A stretch of 64,000 nucleotides of DNA from JARICQ01 sp964527205 (GCA_964527205.1 CAZGQG010000001.1:44094-108093); one strand, 5' to 3'; numbered from the stretch's first letter, positions 26,840 through 35,979 are shown. Notes: generated from the letters alone by a model not told the origin. A program made the numbers and translations.

Positions 26840-28015
26840 TTAATCTTCTAACAAATAGTCTCTAACTTTTATTATGCTTCCATTGGAAATATATACTCTA
26901 GGAATTCTTCTGCTTATCATACATACAATTTCATAGTTTATAGTTCCCATTTTCTCTGCCAGTTCATCTGCATGAGGATAGCCTTCTTCTCCATATCCAA
27001 AGATAACAACCTCATCTCCAAGACTTACCCCTTCAATATCTGTAACATCTAACATAGATTGGTCCATGCATATCCTGCCTGCTAGCTTTGCTCTCTTACC
27101 CCTCAAATAAAGCTCTGCCTTCCCAGTTAATATCCTGGCAAAACCATCTGCATAACCAAGAGGTAGGGTTGCTATCTTAGACTCCCTTTCTGTTTGATAG
27201 ATTTGCCCGTAGCTTATGCCTGTTCCATTAGGCACTAGTTTAAGGTGGGATATCCTTGCCTTTAGGGTCATAACTGGTCTTAGGTCAAACTTGGTCCTAT
27301 CAACTTCATCTGAAGGATAGAATCCATAGATCATTATTCCAGCCCTTACCATGTCTAGGTTATATTCAGGCAGGTCAATTATTGCAGCACTATTTGATAC
27401 ATGCTTGATTCCAAGATCCAAGCCTCTTTCTTCTAACTTATCTACCATCATCTTATATTTTTCAAACTGACCTCTCACATGGGTCTTATCCCTTTCATCT
27501 GCCTTGGCAAAATGAGTGTAGATTCCTTCAATTATAATATTTGGAAGCTTGCTTATAGCCTCTATATCTTCTAGGGACTCTTCTGTAGGTAAAAAACCAA
27601 TCCTGCTCATTCCTGTATCTAACTTTATGTGAATAAGAGCTTGCCTATCCATCTTTACAGCCAGATCTGATAAAGCCTTTGCATCTTCCAAATTATATAT
27701 TGTCTGTATTAAATTGTTTTCCAATACCAGATCAAATTGCTCCCTTGGTGTATAGCCTAGGATTAGCAGGGGCCCCTCTATATTTGCTTTCCTTAGTTCA
27801 ATAGCCTCTGTAAGTATGGCTACTGCCAACCTATCTGCTCCATTTTTTAATAGGGTATCTGCAATCTCTACAGATCCATGTCCATATCCATTTGCCTTGA
27901 TTACTGCTGTAACCAGGGTATCTTTATTGGTATGCTTTCTAACCTCTTTAATATTATGGGCTAAATTATCTAAATTTATCTCAGCCCATACAGGTCTTGT
28001 CCTTTCTAAATTCAT
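26840..28015 (-). CDS. alr: Alanine racemase
   Basis: Interconverts L- and D-alanine for peptidoglycan. The 391-residue protein has the PLP lysine in AVIKANGYGHG near residue 43 and the catalytic tyrosine region GTGISYGQIYQT near 270. It starts 32 bases after the acpS/nnrD stop and precedes the toxin-antitoxin pair. Confidence 0.97.
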   Translation of the reverse strand: MNLERTRPVWAEINLDNLAHNIKEVRKHTNKDTLVTAVIKANGYGHGSVEIADTLLKNGADRLAVAILTEAIELRKANIEGPLLILGYTPREQFDLVLENNLIQTIYNLEDAKALSDLAVKMDRQALIHIKLDTGMSRIGFLPTEESLEDIEAISKLPNIIIEGIYTHFAKADERDKTHVRGQFEKYKMMVDKLEERGLDLGIKHVSNSAAIIDLPEYNLDMVRAGIMIYGFYPSDEVDRTKFDLRPVMTLKARISHLKLVPNGTGISYGQIYQTERESKIATLPLGYADGFARILTGKAELYLRGKRAKLAGRICMDQSMLDVTDIEGVSLGDEVVIFGYGEEGYPHADELAEKMGTINYEIVCMISRRIPRVYISNGSIIKVRDYLLED

Positions 28016-28047
28016 CCTATATCCTCCTTATATATTTTTATATATTT

Positions 28048-29106
28048 TTATTTTTGGATCTCTTTTATAGCCCTGGGAATCATCTCAACTATGTCTACTG
28101 CTATTAATCCATGCTCACCCTTTTCTATACTTACTAGATCTCCAGCTAAGCCATGGGCAAAGACTCCTAGTCTTGCAGCATCTCCACCTTCTAATCCTTG
28201 GCCTAGAAGTGAAGCTATAATTCCTGTAAGCACATCTCCACTGCCAGCAGTAGCCATACCAGGATTGCCAGTGCTGTTTATATAGATATGCTCTTCTCCA
28301 GGACAGGCTACAATGGTCTCATTTCCCTTTAGGACTAGAATTATTTGGTATTTATTTGCCAGGTCCCTAGCATAGGCGGCTCTATTTGATTGAACTTCCC
28401 CTATGGTTTTTCCTACTAGCCTTGCAAATTCCCCGGGATGAGGTGTGAGTATTATAGGGCCTTTTTTCTTTAAAAGAATCTCAGGCCTCATTGCCAGACA
28501 ATTTATCCCATCTGCATCTATTACTAGGGGCCTTTCATAGGAGCTTATGATCTGATCTAGCATATTCAGCCTTTCTTCATCTACTCCCATACCTGGTCCT
28601 AGGGCAAGAACATCCATATCCTCCATAAGCTTTAATACTTCCTCAATGGATTCCTCCCTAAAGCAGGCCTTATTATTATCTGGGACAGATTTTACTATTA
28701 CTTCATTAAATTTCACACTCATAATATCTGAGATTGACCTAGGCACTATGGAATATACAAGGCCAGAGCCTGTTCTTAAAGCTGCCTGAGCAGTTAAATA
28801 AGGGGCTCCCGTCATTCCAGCACTTCCCCCTATTATTCCCAGTCTTCCATAGCTTCCCTTGTGGGAATCCTTTTTTCTAGAGAGTTTTATCTCTCTTATC
28901 TCAGAGGGAATTTGGATCCCCTTCTCCCCTCTTCCTATTCCCACTGCCAGAGATATGGCATAGGCTTTTTCATGGGAAATAGATATATCTATACTAGATA
29001 TATTATTATACTCCAATAAATCTTTCATAGTTTTACTTGGCTCCACATAGGGCTTGCCCTTTTCACTATGTTTGATTTCTATATCCTGCCAGCTAAGCTT
29101 ACCTAT
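28048..29106 (-). CDS. AcpS-NnrD fusion, N-terminus lost in assembly gap
   Basis: One continuous frame with two domains. The first 58 visible residues are the C-terminal half of holo-ACP synthase (LSWQDIEIKHSEKGKPYVE, then ISISHEKAYAISLAVG). They run without a stop into ADP/ATP-dependent NAD(P)H-hydrate dehydratase NnrD (YGRLGIIGGSAGMTGAP, ALGPGMG, ILTPHPGEF, GNPGMATAGSGDVLTG). The usual NnrE epimerase domain is missing. AcpS charges acyl carrier protein with phosphopantetheine; NnrD repairs hydrated NADH. In relatives the two are separate adjacent genes. The start lies inside the N run, just after GGGAGG at 29211-29216. Confidence 0.88.
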   Translation of the reverse strand: MGKLSWQDIEIKHSEKGKPYVEPSKTMKDLLEYNNISSIDISISHEKAYAISLAVGIGRGEKGIQIPSEIREIKLSRKKDSHKGSYGRLGIIGGSAGMTGAPYLTAQAALRTGSGLVYSIVPRSISDIMSVKFNEVIVKSVPDNNKACFREESIEEVLKLMEDMDVLALGPGMGVDEERLNMLDQIISSYERPLVIDADGINCLAMRPEILLKKKGPIILTPHPGEFARLVGKTIGEVQSNRAAYARDLANKYQIILVLKGNETIVACPGEEHIYINSTGNPGMATAGSGDVLTGIIASLLGQGLEGGDAARLGVFAHGLAGDLVSIEKGEHGLIAVDIVEMIPRAIKEIQK

Positions 29107-29206
29107 NNNNNNNNNNNNNNNNNNNNNNNNNNNNNNNNNNNNNNNNNNNNNNNNNNNNNNNNNNNNNNNNNNNNNNNNNNNNNNNNNNNNNNNNNNNNNN
29201 NNNNNN
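29107..29206. other. Assembly gap of 100 N
   Basis: Exactly 100 N, a conventional length for a gap of unknown size. It removes the AcpS N-terminus. From the usual AcpS length about 65-70 residues are missing, so the real gap is probably near 200 bases. Confidence 0.95.
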
Positions 29207-29240
29207 AGATCCTCCCATTTCCAATCACTCTCCATATACT

Positions 29241-29269
29241 ATTCTAACTCTAATTCCCATATATTTCAA
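29241..29269 (-). promoter_or_regulatory. Promoter of the acpS/nnrD-alr-mazEF operon
   Basis: Minus-strand -35 TTGAAA (29269-29264), 17-base spacer, -10 TAGAAT (29246-29241), with a GGGAGG ribosome site 25 bases further on at the gap edge. Confidence 0.6.
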
Positions 29270-29369
29270 TATAGGATAGGCCTTTTAATTTCTATTAATA
29301 TTTAATTTTATCTTTATCTTCTATCAAAAATGATATATAATACTTCTTGTCTCGAAATAAATTTGGGAG

Positions 29370-30602
29370 GTGTTTATTCTGTATGAATCTATAGATGTAA
29401 ATAAAGACTATAATAAGAGAATGAATATACTAAATGGGGTATTCGCCACTATCTCTCTTAATCTTGTAAATCCCTATTATGCAAAGTTTGCAGAAAGGCT
29501 TGGTGCCAGTGATTTTCAAATTGCCTATTTAACTTCACTTCCACACTTTATAAGTATACTTGCCTTTATACCAGGTGCCCTACTTATTGAATCCCTAAGC
29601 AACAAACAAAAAACAATAGGATCTACTATGCTAGTACATAAATTTTTCTTTTTATTTATTGCAATTGTTCCTTTTTTAAATATAAATCAGGCCAGTGCCT
29701 TTATAACATTGGTAGGACTTATGAATCTACCAGGCTCCATTGCCACTATGGGCTATCAATCTAGTATGGCCGATGTCTTTTCCATTGAGGATAGGAAGAG
29801 AGCCATGGGTCTTAGAAGCAGGTACTCCGCCTTTGTAGGCATAGTTATTACCTTTTTGTCTGGTAGGATTTTAAGTTCTTTTTCTACTAGCAATGAAATA
29901 GCTATAAAAATATATCAAGTCTTTTTTCTCCTAGCCTTTTTTATGGCCCTGGGAGAAGTTATTTTTTTCTTTAAATTAAAGGGATTTGAAAATACCAAGA
30001 GGATAAATTATAAGGCTTTCAAGGCCCTAAAGGATGTATTAAGAGAAATCCCTAAAAATAAGAGTTTTATGATCTTTACCTTTGCCTCCATGTTCTTTCA
30101 TATTGGCTGGATAGGTGCTCAGCCCCTATTTAGTATATATATGATCAAGACCCTGGGAGCCAATGAAATTTGGTTGGCTGCAACATCCATTGCCTCTGGA
30201 TTTTCTTCAGTGTGGGCCTATACTAAATGGCCTGGATTTGCAGAGAAAAAGGGCACTAATGTAGCCCTTACAATAGCTATTCTTGGCATGGGTGTAACTC
30301 CTATTCTATATGCCCTTAGTAGCAAGATGTATATGCTTGTGCTTTTTAACATTCTTATAGGAGTATCTATTGCAGGAACTGTTCTTCTTCTCTTTAATCT
30401 CCTACTTGAAATTATCCCTAAGGAAAATAGAACCATCTACATAGCTGTATACAATACACTAATAGCTATCGTATCTGGTATATCTCCCATACTTGGGGTT
30501 AAGCTTATGAACCTTACTAGCATGACCATAGCTCTTTTTGCAGTTGCAGCCATAAGGCTAGTATCAAGCATATTCTTTTATAAAATAAGCGAAAGAGTAT
30601 AA
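29370..30602 (+). CDS. Major facilitator superfamily transporter
   Basis: A 410-residue membrane protein with about twelve helices. The cytoplasmic loop IEDRKRAMGLRSRYSAFVG resembles the MFS loop 4-5 region, and two six-helix halves are separated by a charged loop near residue 205. Substrate unknown. The GTG at 29370 overlaps the ribosome site GGGAGG, so translation may start at the CTG at 29379, 8 bases after that site, or at ATG 29421. It is divergent from the acpS operon. Confidence 0.88.
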   Translation: MFILYESIDVNKDYNKRMNILNGVFATISLNLVNPYYAKFAERLGASDFQIAYLTSLPHFISILAFIPGALLIESLSNKQKTIGSTMLVHKFFFLFIAIVPFLNINQASAFITLVGLMNLPGSIATMGYQSSMADVFSIEDRKRAMGLRSRYSAFVGIVITFLSGRILSSFSTSNEIAIKIYQVFFLLAFFMALGEVIFFFKLKGFENTKRINYKAFKALKDVLREIPKNKSFMIFTFASMFFHIGWIGAQPLFSIYMIKTLGANEIWLAATSIASGFSSVWAYTKWPGFAEKKGTNVALTIAILGMGVTPILYALSSKMYMLVLFNILIGVSIAGTVLLLFNLLLEIIPKENRTIYIAVYNTLIAIVSGISPILGVKLMNLTSMTIALFAVAAIRLVSSIFFYKISERV

Positions 30603-30630
30603 TGGAGACCCTAGGGCCTCCATTTTTTTT
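30601..30630. terminator. Terminator after the MFS gene
   Basis: AATGGAG (30601-30607) pairs with CTCCATT (30618-30624), followed by eight T. It also covers the end of the convergent DUF2007 gene. Confidence 0.85.
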
Positions 30631-30889
30631 ATTCTATATCTATGTCTAATTCCATTCTTTCTAATAGGTCATTTGCCTTTTTATAGTCTAGCTTATCTAC
30701 ATAAATATCTGTTCCATATAAAGATGATCCAGTTACTATCTTCATATGACCTCCCACACCACGCTCTTTAACAATAATAGGTATGGCAGCCTCCTCCATA
30801 AGGCCACTTATAATGTCTAGTTCATAGTTGTCAGTTACACTTCTTAACAATACAAGTTCTACCTTATCTTTTTTCTCTTCACTGGTCAT
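30629..30889 (-). CDS. DUF2007-type small signalling protein
   Basis: An 86-residue protein with the pattern VELVLLRSVTDNYELDIISGLMEEAAIPIIV, then a glycine-rich loop and a C-terminal helix (KANDLLERMEL). This is the fold of DUF2007, described as a putative PII-like signal-transducing domain. No partner is nearby; it is convergent with the MFS gene. Confidence 0.75.
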   Translation of the reverse strand: MTSEEKKDKVELVLLRSVTDNYELDIISGLMEEAAIPIIVKERGVGGHMKIVTGSSLYGTDIYVDKLDYKKANDLLERMELDIDIE

Positions 30890-31001
30890 AGTATCACTCC
30901 TTTATATCTTTAAATACATATACCCATTTAAAGGCTTCTTAGTATTTATCTTTTTTATTTCCATTTCTAGTAATATATATCTCACTTAATGCAATATATA
31001 G

Positions 31002-31030
31002 TTTACATTTAGTTAGGGATATGTTACAAT
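31002..31030 (+). promoter_or_regulatory. Promoter of the HTH/membrane pair
   Basis: -35 TTTACA (31002-31007), 17-base spacer, -10 TACAAT (31025-31030), then GGGAGGTGG before the TTG start at 31052. Confidence 0.75.
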
Positions 31031-31051
31031 CATTTTAAGGGAGGTGGGCTT

Positions 31052-31270
31052 TTGAAAAATATAAAATTAAGAATGGCCCGGGTTGAAATGGACTTGTCCC
31101 AGGAAGAATTAGCTAATCTAGTAGGGGTTACTAGGCAGACCATAGGACTTATAGAGGCAGGAAAGTACAATCCCTCTCTCAATCTATGCCTGGAAATCTG
31201 CTGGGCTACTGGAAAGACATTAAATGACTTATTTTGGATAGAGGAGGCTGATAAGGATGAATGGTCCTAA
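31052..31270 (+). CDS. XRE family HTH regulator (YozG-like)
   Basis: A 72-residue single-domain regulator. The helix-turn-helix is SQEELANLVGVTRQTIGLIE, with the family's ending TLNDLFW. Start TTG 31052 follows GGGAGGTGG. Its last 14 bases overlap the membrane gene, so the two are translationally coupled. In Firmicutes such pairs usually control their own operon. Confidence 0.92.
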   Translation: MKNIKLRMARVEMDLSQEELANLVGVTRQTIGLIEAGKYNPSLNLCLEICWATGKTLNDLFWIEEADKDEWS

Positions 31271-32018
31271 TAACAAATTAGATGAAAGACAGCAGAAAAT
31301 TTTAAATCAGGCTATGGCTATAGGGGGAATAATAGCCTATATATTTACTATAGGACTTATAGTTTATAAGCTAATAAAGAAGATGAGCTTTGAAAGCTAT
31401 GTAGTTGATATTTATGTAGTGGGCTTTATGCTTATATCTAGCATCCTATATTATTTAAGCCAGGGAAGCCCCTATCCTAGAGAGAAAAAATCTAGAAAGG
31501 AAAAAATATTTACTCCCCTAGATGAGAGACAAAGAAAAAGGATCATCACATCCTTTGCAGTAGCAGGCTTTGTAGCTATATTTTCAAATTTCCTAGTAAT
31601 TATCTTTAAGCTCCTTACCACAAGAAGTCTGGAGACCTCTTATAGTGAAATTACCCTGATCCTCTTAATGGCTATAAGTCTTATTGCTTATAATTTATGG
31701 AACAAAGAGTACGATCTTCCAAAGACTATGACTGGCAAGGTCATACCTATAGCTAATAGCAAGGAGGCTAAAAGAGAAAGGCTTGGATTTTATATAAGGG
31801 ATGCCCTCAGGTTTTCTATTTTCTTCCTAGTAATTGACATCTTGGCACCAGAAAGGCTCTTATCCTTTTCTACTATAGACTCTATAACTCTGACCTATGC
31901 CCTTAATTTTTTAATGCGCTTTATCCTCTTCCTAATATTAAACTCCCTATGGGGTGAATTTAATATTAAAAAACATAAGAACTTTATCCATTCCCTAGAA
32001 GATGAGTCAGAAAAATAA
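31257..32018 (+). CDS. Membrane protein with two LDERQ repeats
   Basis: A 253-residue protein, partner of the overlapping HTH gene. Two similar units are visible: LDERQQKILNQAMAIGG near residue 8 and LDERQRKRIITSFAVAG near residue 93. Each is followed by two membrane helices; a third pair of helices closes the protein. This looks like internal duplication of a two-helix module common beside YozG-type regulators. No function is known to me. Confidence 0.8.
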   Translation: MNGPNNKLDERQQKILNQAMAIGGIIAYIFTIGLIVYKLIKKMSFESYVVDIYVVGFMLISSILYYLSQGSPYPREKKSRKEKIFTPLDERQRKRIITSFAVAGFVAIFSNFLVIIFKLLTTRSLETSYSEITLILLMAISLIAYNLWNKEYDLPKTMTGKVIPIANSKEAKRERLGFYIRDALRFSIFFLVIDILAPERLLSFSTIDSITLTYALNFLMRFILFLILNSLWGEFNIKKHKNFIHSLEDESEK

Positions 32019-32064
32019 GTCTACAAGTATTTAAAATAAATCAAATTGTTTTTAATGGGCTAAT

Positions 32065-32193
32065 ATGCAAGTTTTTACTTTAGGAATTCTACTAGGTATA
32101 GTAATGAGCAAAATTAAGGATATTATAAAACATATTTCAAAGAAGAGTAGACAAGAAAACAAACTATTGGTAAAGTGTACTTTACAATATTAA
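32065..32193 (+). CDS. Possible 42-residue small membrane protein
   Basis: ATG 32065 to TAA 32193: a short hydrophobic start (MQVFTLGILLGIVM) followed by a basic, amphipathic tail. The ribosome site is weak. Its last codons contain the palindrome at 32170. It may be a real small protein or a remnant of a larger gene; coding is not proven. Confidence 0.3.
   Translation: MQVFTLGILLGIVMSKIKDIIKHISKKSRQENKLLVKCTLQY
32170..32185. repeat. Inverted repeat GTAAAGT-GT-ACTTTAC
   Basis: Seven-base perfect arms around a GT spacer, the size and symmetry of an operator for a small HTH dimer such as the regulator at 31052. Its position downstream of the pair and inside a small ORF makes the role unclear. 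Confidence 0.4.
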
Positions 32194-32199
32194 GACAGA

Positions 32200-32243
32200 A
32201 AAAGGATGAGATATCATTAAGATATGTTCATCCTTTTATTTTT
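32200..32243. terminator. Terminator between the HTH operon and pyrD
   Basis: AAAAGGATGA (32200-32209) pairs with TCATCCTTTT (32228-32237), with an inner ATATC/GATAT pairing. A T-rich tail follows on the plus strand. Confidence 0.8.
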
Positions 32244-32306
32244 ATCCTTTTATTTAATATTTTACTTTTAAAATATATTATTTTCTCTATATAAAATCTC
32301 TCATCT

Positions 32307-33203
32307 CTAGATTATTCCTCTAATCTCCTCTAGATCCTTTATGCCCTCTGCCTTCATAAAGTCCTCTATGCCAGATATTATATCTAAAGCTATATCTGGT
32401 TTTATAAAATTTGCACTTCCTATTTGAACTGCCTTAGCACCTGCCATTATAAACTCTATAGCATCTTCCCAGCTGCATATACCACCTATGCCAATAATAG
32501 GAACATCTACTGTCTGAGCTACTTCGTAAACCATCCTAAGGGCTATAGGCTTTATTGCTGGGCCTGACAAGCCTGCTGTAATATTATTAAATACTGGCTT
32601 TCTAGAATGAATATCCACTGCTAGGGCGTTAAAGGTATTAACCAGGGACAATCCATCTGCACCAGCTTCTACACAAGTATAGGCCATTTCCCTTATGTTT
32701 TCTGCATTAGGTGAGAGTTTTACAATCATAGGCTTTTTGCATATAGCCTTGGCCCTTCTAACTATATCCTCTGCAGAATCACACCTTATGCCAAAGGCCA
32801 TGCCCCCTTCCTTCACATTAGGACAGGATATATTTAATTCTATAATATCCACCGAGGTCTGGTTAAGTAATTCTATACCCCTTAGATAATCCTCTATGGT
32901 GCTGCCACCTAGATTTGCTAATATAGCTGTATCTTTTTCTTCTAGGAAGGAGAGTTCTTTTTCTATAAAACCTTCCACGCCTGGGTTTTGCAAGCCTATG
33001 CTATTCATAATTCCTGAGGGAGTTTCATATATTCTTATTCCCCTATTCCCATCCCTAGCTTCTAGGGTTAGGCCCTTAGTAGATATGCCTCCAAGTTTTC
33101 CTATATCAAAATAATCTTCAAATTCCCTACCAAAGCCAAAGGTTCCAGATGCTGCTATGACTGGATTTTTAAAATCTACTCCACATATCTTTAGACCCAT
33201 CAT
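32307..33203 (-). CDS. pyrD: Dihydroorotate dehydrogenase B, catalytic subunit
   Basis: Oxidises dihydroorotate to orotate with FMN. Class 1B is shown by the catalytic cysteine in ELNISCPNVKEGG and by the adjacent electron-transfer subunit pyrK, which overlaps by 4 bases. FMN motifs ASGTFGFG and GIGGICSWEDA are present. Last gene of the pyr operon. Confidence 0.96.
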   Translation of the reverse strand: MMGLKICGVDFKNPVIAASGTFGFGREFEDYFDIGKLGGISTKGLTLEARDGNRGIRIYETPSGIMNSIGLQNPGVEGFIEKELSFLEEKDTAILANLGGSTIEDYLRGIELLNQTSVDIIELNISCPNVKEGGMAFGIRCDSAEDIVRRAKAICKKPMIVKLSPNAENIREMAYTCVEAGADGLSLVNTFNALAVDIHSRKPVFNNITAGLSGPAIKPIALRMVYEVAQTVDVPIIGIGGICSWEDAIEFIMAGAKAVQIGSANFIKPDIALDIISGIEDFMKAEGIKDLEEIRGII

Positions 33204-33928
33204 ATTCTCATCTCCTCACCCTTAAATACAGGACCTTCCTTGCAGACTCTTTCCATACCCCGAGTAGTTTCAACAGTACAACCTAGACAAGCACCAATTC
33301 CGCAGGCCATCCTTGCCTCCATGGAAATATAAAGTGGAACTTTTCCCTTACACATTTGTATAAGTGCCTTCATCATGGGAGTAGGTCCACAACTATAGAC
33401 CAGGTCATAGTCTTCTGGATTGAATAATTCTGTAACAAAGCCCTTGTGGCCTGACTTCCCACTTTCTGTAGCTATAAAAACACCACTAACATGGTCTTCT
33501 ATCTGATCTAAAAAATAGTCATCTTCCCTAAAACCACTATAGATATGTAGATCTGCCTTCAAGTTCTTTGCTAGGAAGAGCATGGGAGCTATGCCTATAC
33601 CTCCAGAAATAAGAGCTATTTTCCCTGTCTCCTCTAAATCAAAGGTATTGCCAAGAGGTCCTAGTAGGGAAATCTCATCTCCAGCTCTAAGCTTGGAAAA
33701 GATATCTGTTCCCCTTCCCCTTAGTTCATAGAGGAATTTTATCTTGTTTTCCCCAAGATCCGCTATGCTTATAGGCCTAGGCAAAAATGGGTCCAAGCCC
33801 TGCCATCCCTTTAACATATAAAATTGTCCTGGCCTACCTTGAAAGTCTCCTTCTAAGATAAGCTCATATATATTTTTACTTATTTCCCTATTAGATAGGA
33901 TATTTCCCTTTCTATAACTTCTCTTCAT
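33200..33928 (-). CDS. pyrK: Dihydroorotate dehydrogenase B, electron transfer subunit
   Basis: FAD and 2Fe-2S subunit that passes electrons from PyrD to NAD. It has a ferredoxin-reductase fold with RPISIAD and SGGIGIAPM, and the iron-sulfur ligands CGIGACLGC plus a distal Cys in ERVCKEGP. The ATG at 33928 has the better spacing from GAGGGG; an in-frame TTG lies 6 bases earlier. It overlaps the end of pyrF by 17 bases. Confidence 0.94.
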   Translation of the reverse strand: MKRSYRKGNILSNREISKNIYELILEGDFQGRPGQFYMLKGWQGLDPFLPRPISIADLGENKIKFLYELRGRGTDIFSKLRAGDEISLLGPLGNTFDLEETGKIALISGGIGIAPMLFLAKNLKADLHIYSGFREDDYFLDQIEDHVSGVFIATESGKSGHKGFVTELFNPEDYDLVYSCGPTPMMKALIQMCKGKVPLYISMEARMACGIGACLGCTVETTRGMERVCKEGPVFKGEEMRI

Positions 33929-34781
33929 GGCCAATATCCCCTCTCATCTTAACTACTGCCTCTCTAGTATAGTATTCAAATCTTTCTTCTCCGTCCTCAT
34001 GATTCATATAGGCCTTTATAATTCCCCTGGAAGAGTTTACTATTCCCCCATTGCCCTGATTTAAATAAAGGGCCACATCCTTGCCCTTTGCCCCCTGAGC
34101 TCCATAGCCTGGTATGAGAAAGTACATATCCTTATATCTCTTTCTAATCTCAATGGCCTCCTCTGTATGGGTTCCTCCCACCACTAGAGCAAGAGAACTA
34201 TAGCCAGATTCTCCTATATAATCCTTGGCCATTTCTGAGAGCCTATCTCCTATGTGATAGTAAAGGCTTTCTCCACCTACATCAAGATATTCAATATCCT
34301 TGGCTCCTGGATTAGAAGTTCTAAGAAGCACAAATACTCCCTTTTCACCGCTTTCCAAATAAGGAAGATAGGGACTTATACTATCAAAGCCCATATAGGG
34401 ATTAAGAGTAATAAAGTCAGTTTCAAAATCTCCTTGGAAATGAGCCTTGGCATACATTGATGCTGTAGAGGATATATCTCCCCTTTTAACATCTCCTATG
34501 GATAGTAAATCTTTTTCCCTTAAATACTCCAGGGTATTTTTATAGGCCTTAAGGCCCTCTAAACCGTAGGCTTCATAAAATGCAATCTGAAGCTTGAATA
34601 TAGGAACTAGGTCCTCTGTAGAATCTATTATCTTCTTGTTAAATTGAAATATTTGCTCACTTATCTCCTTGAATTCTTCTTTTATGAACCCAGGTATATA
34701 ATCTAAGTGAGTATCAAGGCCAAGACATACATTGCCCTTCTTCTCTACTTCTTTATACAATCTATCGATAATCAAATGCAA
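33912..34781 (-). CDS. pyrF: Orotidine-5'-phosphate decarboxylase, long type
   Basis: Makes UMP from OMP. At 289 residues it is the longer (type 2) PyrF subfamily. N-terminal CLGLDTHLDYIP and the catalytic SIGDVKRGDISSTA are present, with phosphate-binding GYGAQG near the C-terminus. Confidence 0.95.
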   Translation of the reverse strand: MHLIIDRLYKEVEKKGNVCLGLDTHLDYIPGFIKEEFKEISEQIFQFNKKIIDSTEDLVPIFKLQIAFYEAYGLEGLKAYKNTLEYLREKDLLSIGDVKRGDISSTASMYAKAHFQGDFETDFITLNPYMGFDSISPYLPYLESGEKGVFVLLRTSNPGAKDIEYLDVGGESLYYHIGDRLSEMAKDYIGESGYSSLALVVGGTHTEEAIEIRKRYKDMYFLIPGYGAQGAKGKDVALYLNQGNGGIVNSSRGIIKAYMNHEDGEERFEYYTREAVVKMRGDIGHEEKL

Positions 34782-34793
34782 AACCTCCCCTTA

Positions 34794-35978
34794 TTAATCC
34801 CTCTTATATTTAAGATCTCCATCTTTTATAGTCATGGCAACTTCTCCCCTGAATTTCATTCCATTAAAGGGAGTATTTTTGCCCTTGGAAACAAAGTCTT
34901 CTCCATCAACTAAGATCTCTTTTTCTAAATCTACTAGCACTAGATCTCCATCATAGCCTTTTTCTATCCTGCCCTTGTCCACTCTAAATATCCTAGCTGG
35001 ATTGGCTGACATTATTTGGGATAGTTTTTTAAGATCAATCTTTCCTGCTTCCACCAAGCTTGTATAAGATACAGAAAAAGAAGTTTCTATTCCTGATAGA
35101 CCTGGAGATCCTGCCTCCTTGTCTTCCTTGCTATGGGGAGCATGATCTGTTCCAATGGCATCTACACTTCCATCTATTATTCCCTGAATCAAGGCATCCA
35201 CATCATCTTTTCTTCTTATAGGTGGATTAACCCTATAGTCATTGTCCCAAAGGCTTATATGGTGGGGAGTGACTTCTGATGTTAGCCTTAGTCCCCTTTC
35301 CTTTCCTAGCCTAATAGCCTCTATTGCTTCCTTGGTACTTACATGGCTTAGGTGGACATGGGCTCCAGTTTCCTCTGCCAGATATATATCTCTTATGGTT
35401 TCTAGATTCTCAGCAATCCTATAATCAATAGGGCTCATTTCTTCATCCTCAGCATGGACCATAATTATAAGGCCTAATTCCTTGGCCTTTAACATGGCCT
35501 TGTACATGGTAAGGCTGCTCTTTACCCCGTATCCATCATCAGAGATAAACTTTACCCTCTTATCTAACTTGTCTAGGTGACTTAGGGTCTTTCCATCAAA
35601 GTTTTCTGTTATTGTTACTGTTTGATGAATATCTATAAGATCCTTTCTCTTAGCATTGTCTAGAACATATTCAACTACATCCATGTTGCTTGCAATAGGC
35701 TTTGTATTTCCCATGGCATTTATCAGGGTGTAGCCTCCCTTTAGGGCTGCTCTGCTTGCTGAATCTATATCTTCCTTGTAGATAAATCCAGGGTCCCTAA
35801 GGTGAAAGTGAAGATCAATAAAGGCAGGCATGGTAACCAGGCCCTTGGCCTCAATTGTCCTACAATCATAATTTAGATCCTCTCCAAAATCTTTGATCCT
35901 TCCCTTTTCAATATAGATATCTCCTAAAAAATCTTTTTCTTCATCTACAATTCTTGTATTTTTAATTAAAAGATTCAT
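34794..35978 (-). CDS. pyrC: Dihydroorotase
   Basis: Zinc amidohydrolase closing the pyrimidine ring. It has metal ligands in DLHFHLRDPG, a His in ITENFDG...VHAEDEEMSP, and GTDHAPHSKEDK near residue 280. The frame is open to 36041, but ATG 35978 has TGGAGGAATAAG in front of it and gives the family's normal N-terminus (394 residues). It begins 1 base after the pyrI stop. Confidence 0.95.
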   Translation of the reverse strand: MNLLIKNTRIVDEEKDFLGDIYIEKGRIKDFGEDLNYDCRTIEAKGLVTMPAFIDLHFHLRDPGFIYKEDIDSASRAALKGGYTLINAMGNTKPIASNMDVVEYVLDNAKRKDLIDIHQTVTITENFDGKTLSHLDKLDKRVKFISDDGYGVKSSLTMYKAMLKAKELGLIIMVHAEDEEMSPIDYRIAENLETIRDIYLAEETGAHVHLSHVSTKEAIEAIRLGKERGLRLTSEVTPHHISLWDNDYRVNPPIRRKDDVDALIQGIIDGSVDAIGTDHAPHSKEDKEAGSPGLSGIETSFSVSYTSLVEAGKIDLKKLSQIMSANPARIFRVDKGRIEKGYDGDLVLVDLEKEILVDGEDFVSKGKNTPFNGMKFRGEVAMTIKDGDLKYKRD

Positions 35979-35979
35979 C

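Noticed and set aside
29054..29305. Open frames spanning the N run on either strand
   Set aside because: Continuity comes only from unknown bases; the plus-strand frame has no coding features and the residues before the minus-strand gap are leader sequence, not AcpS.
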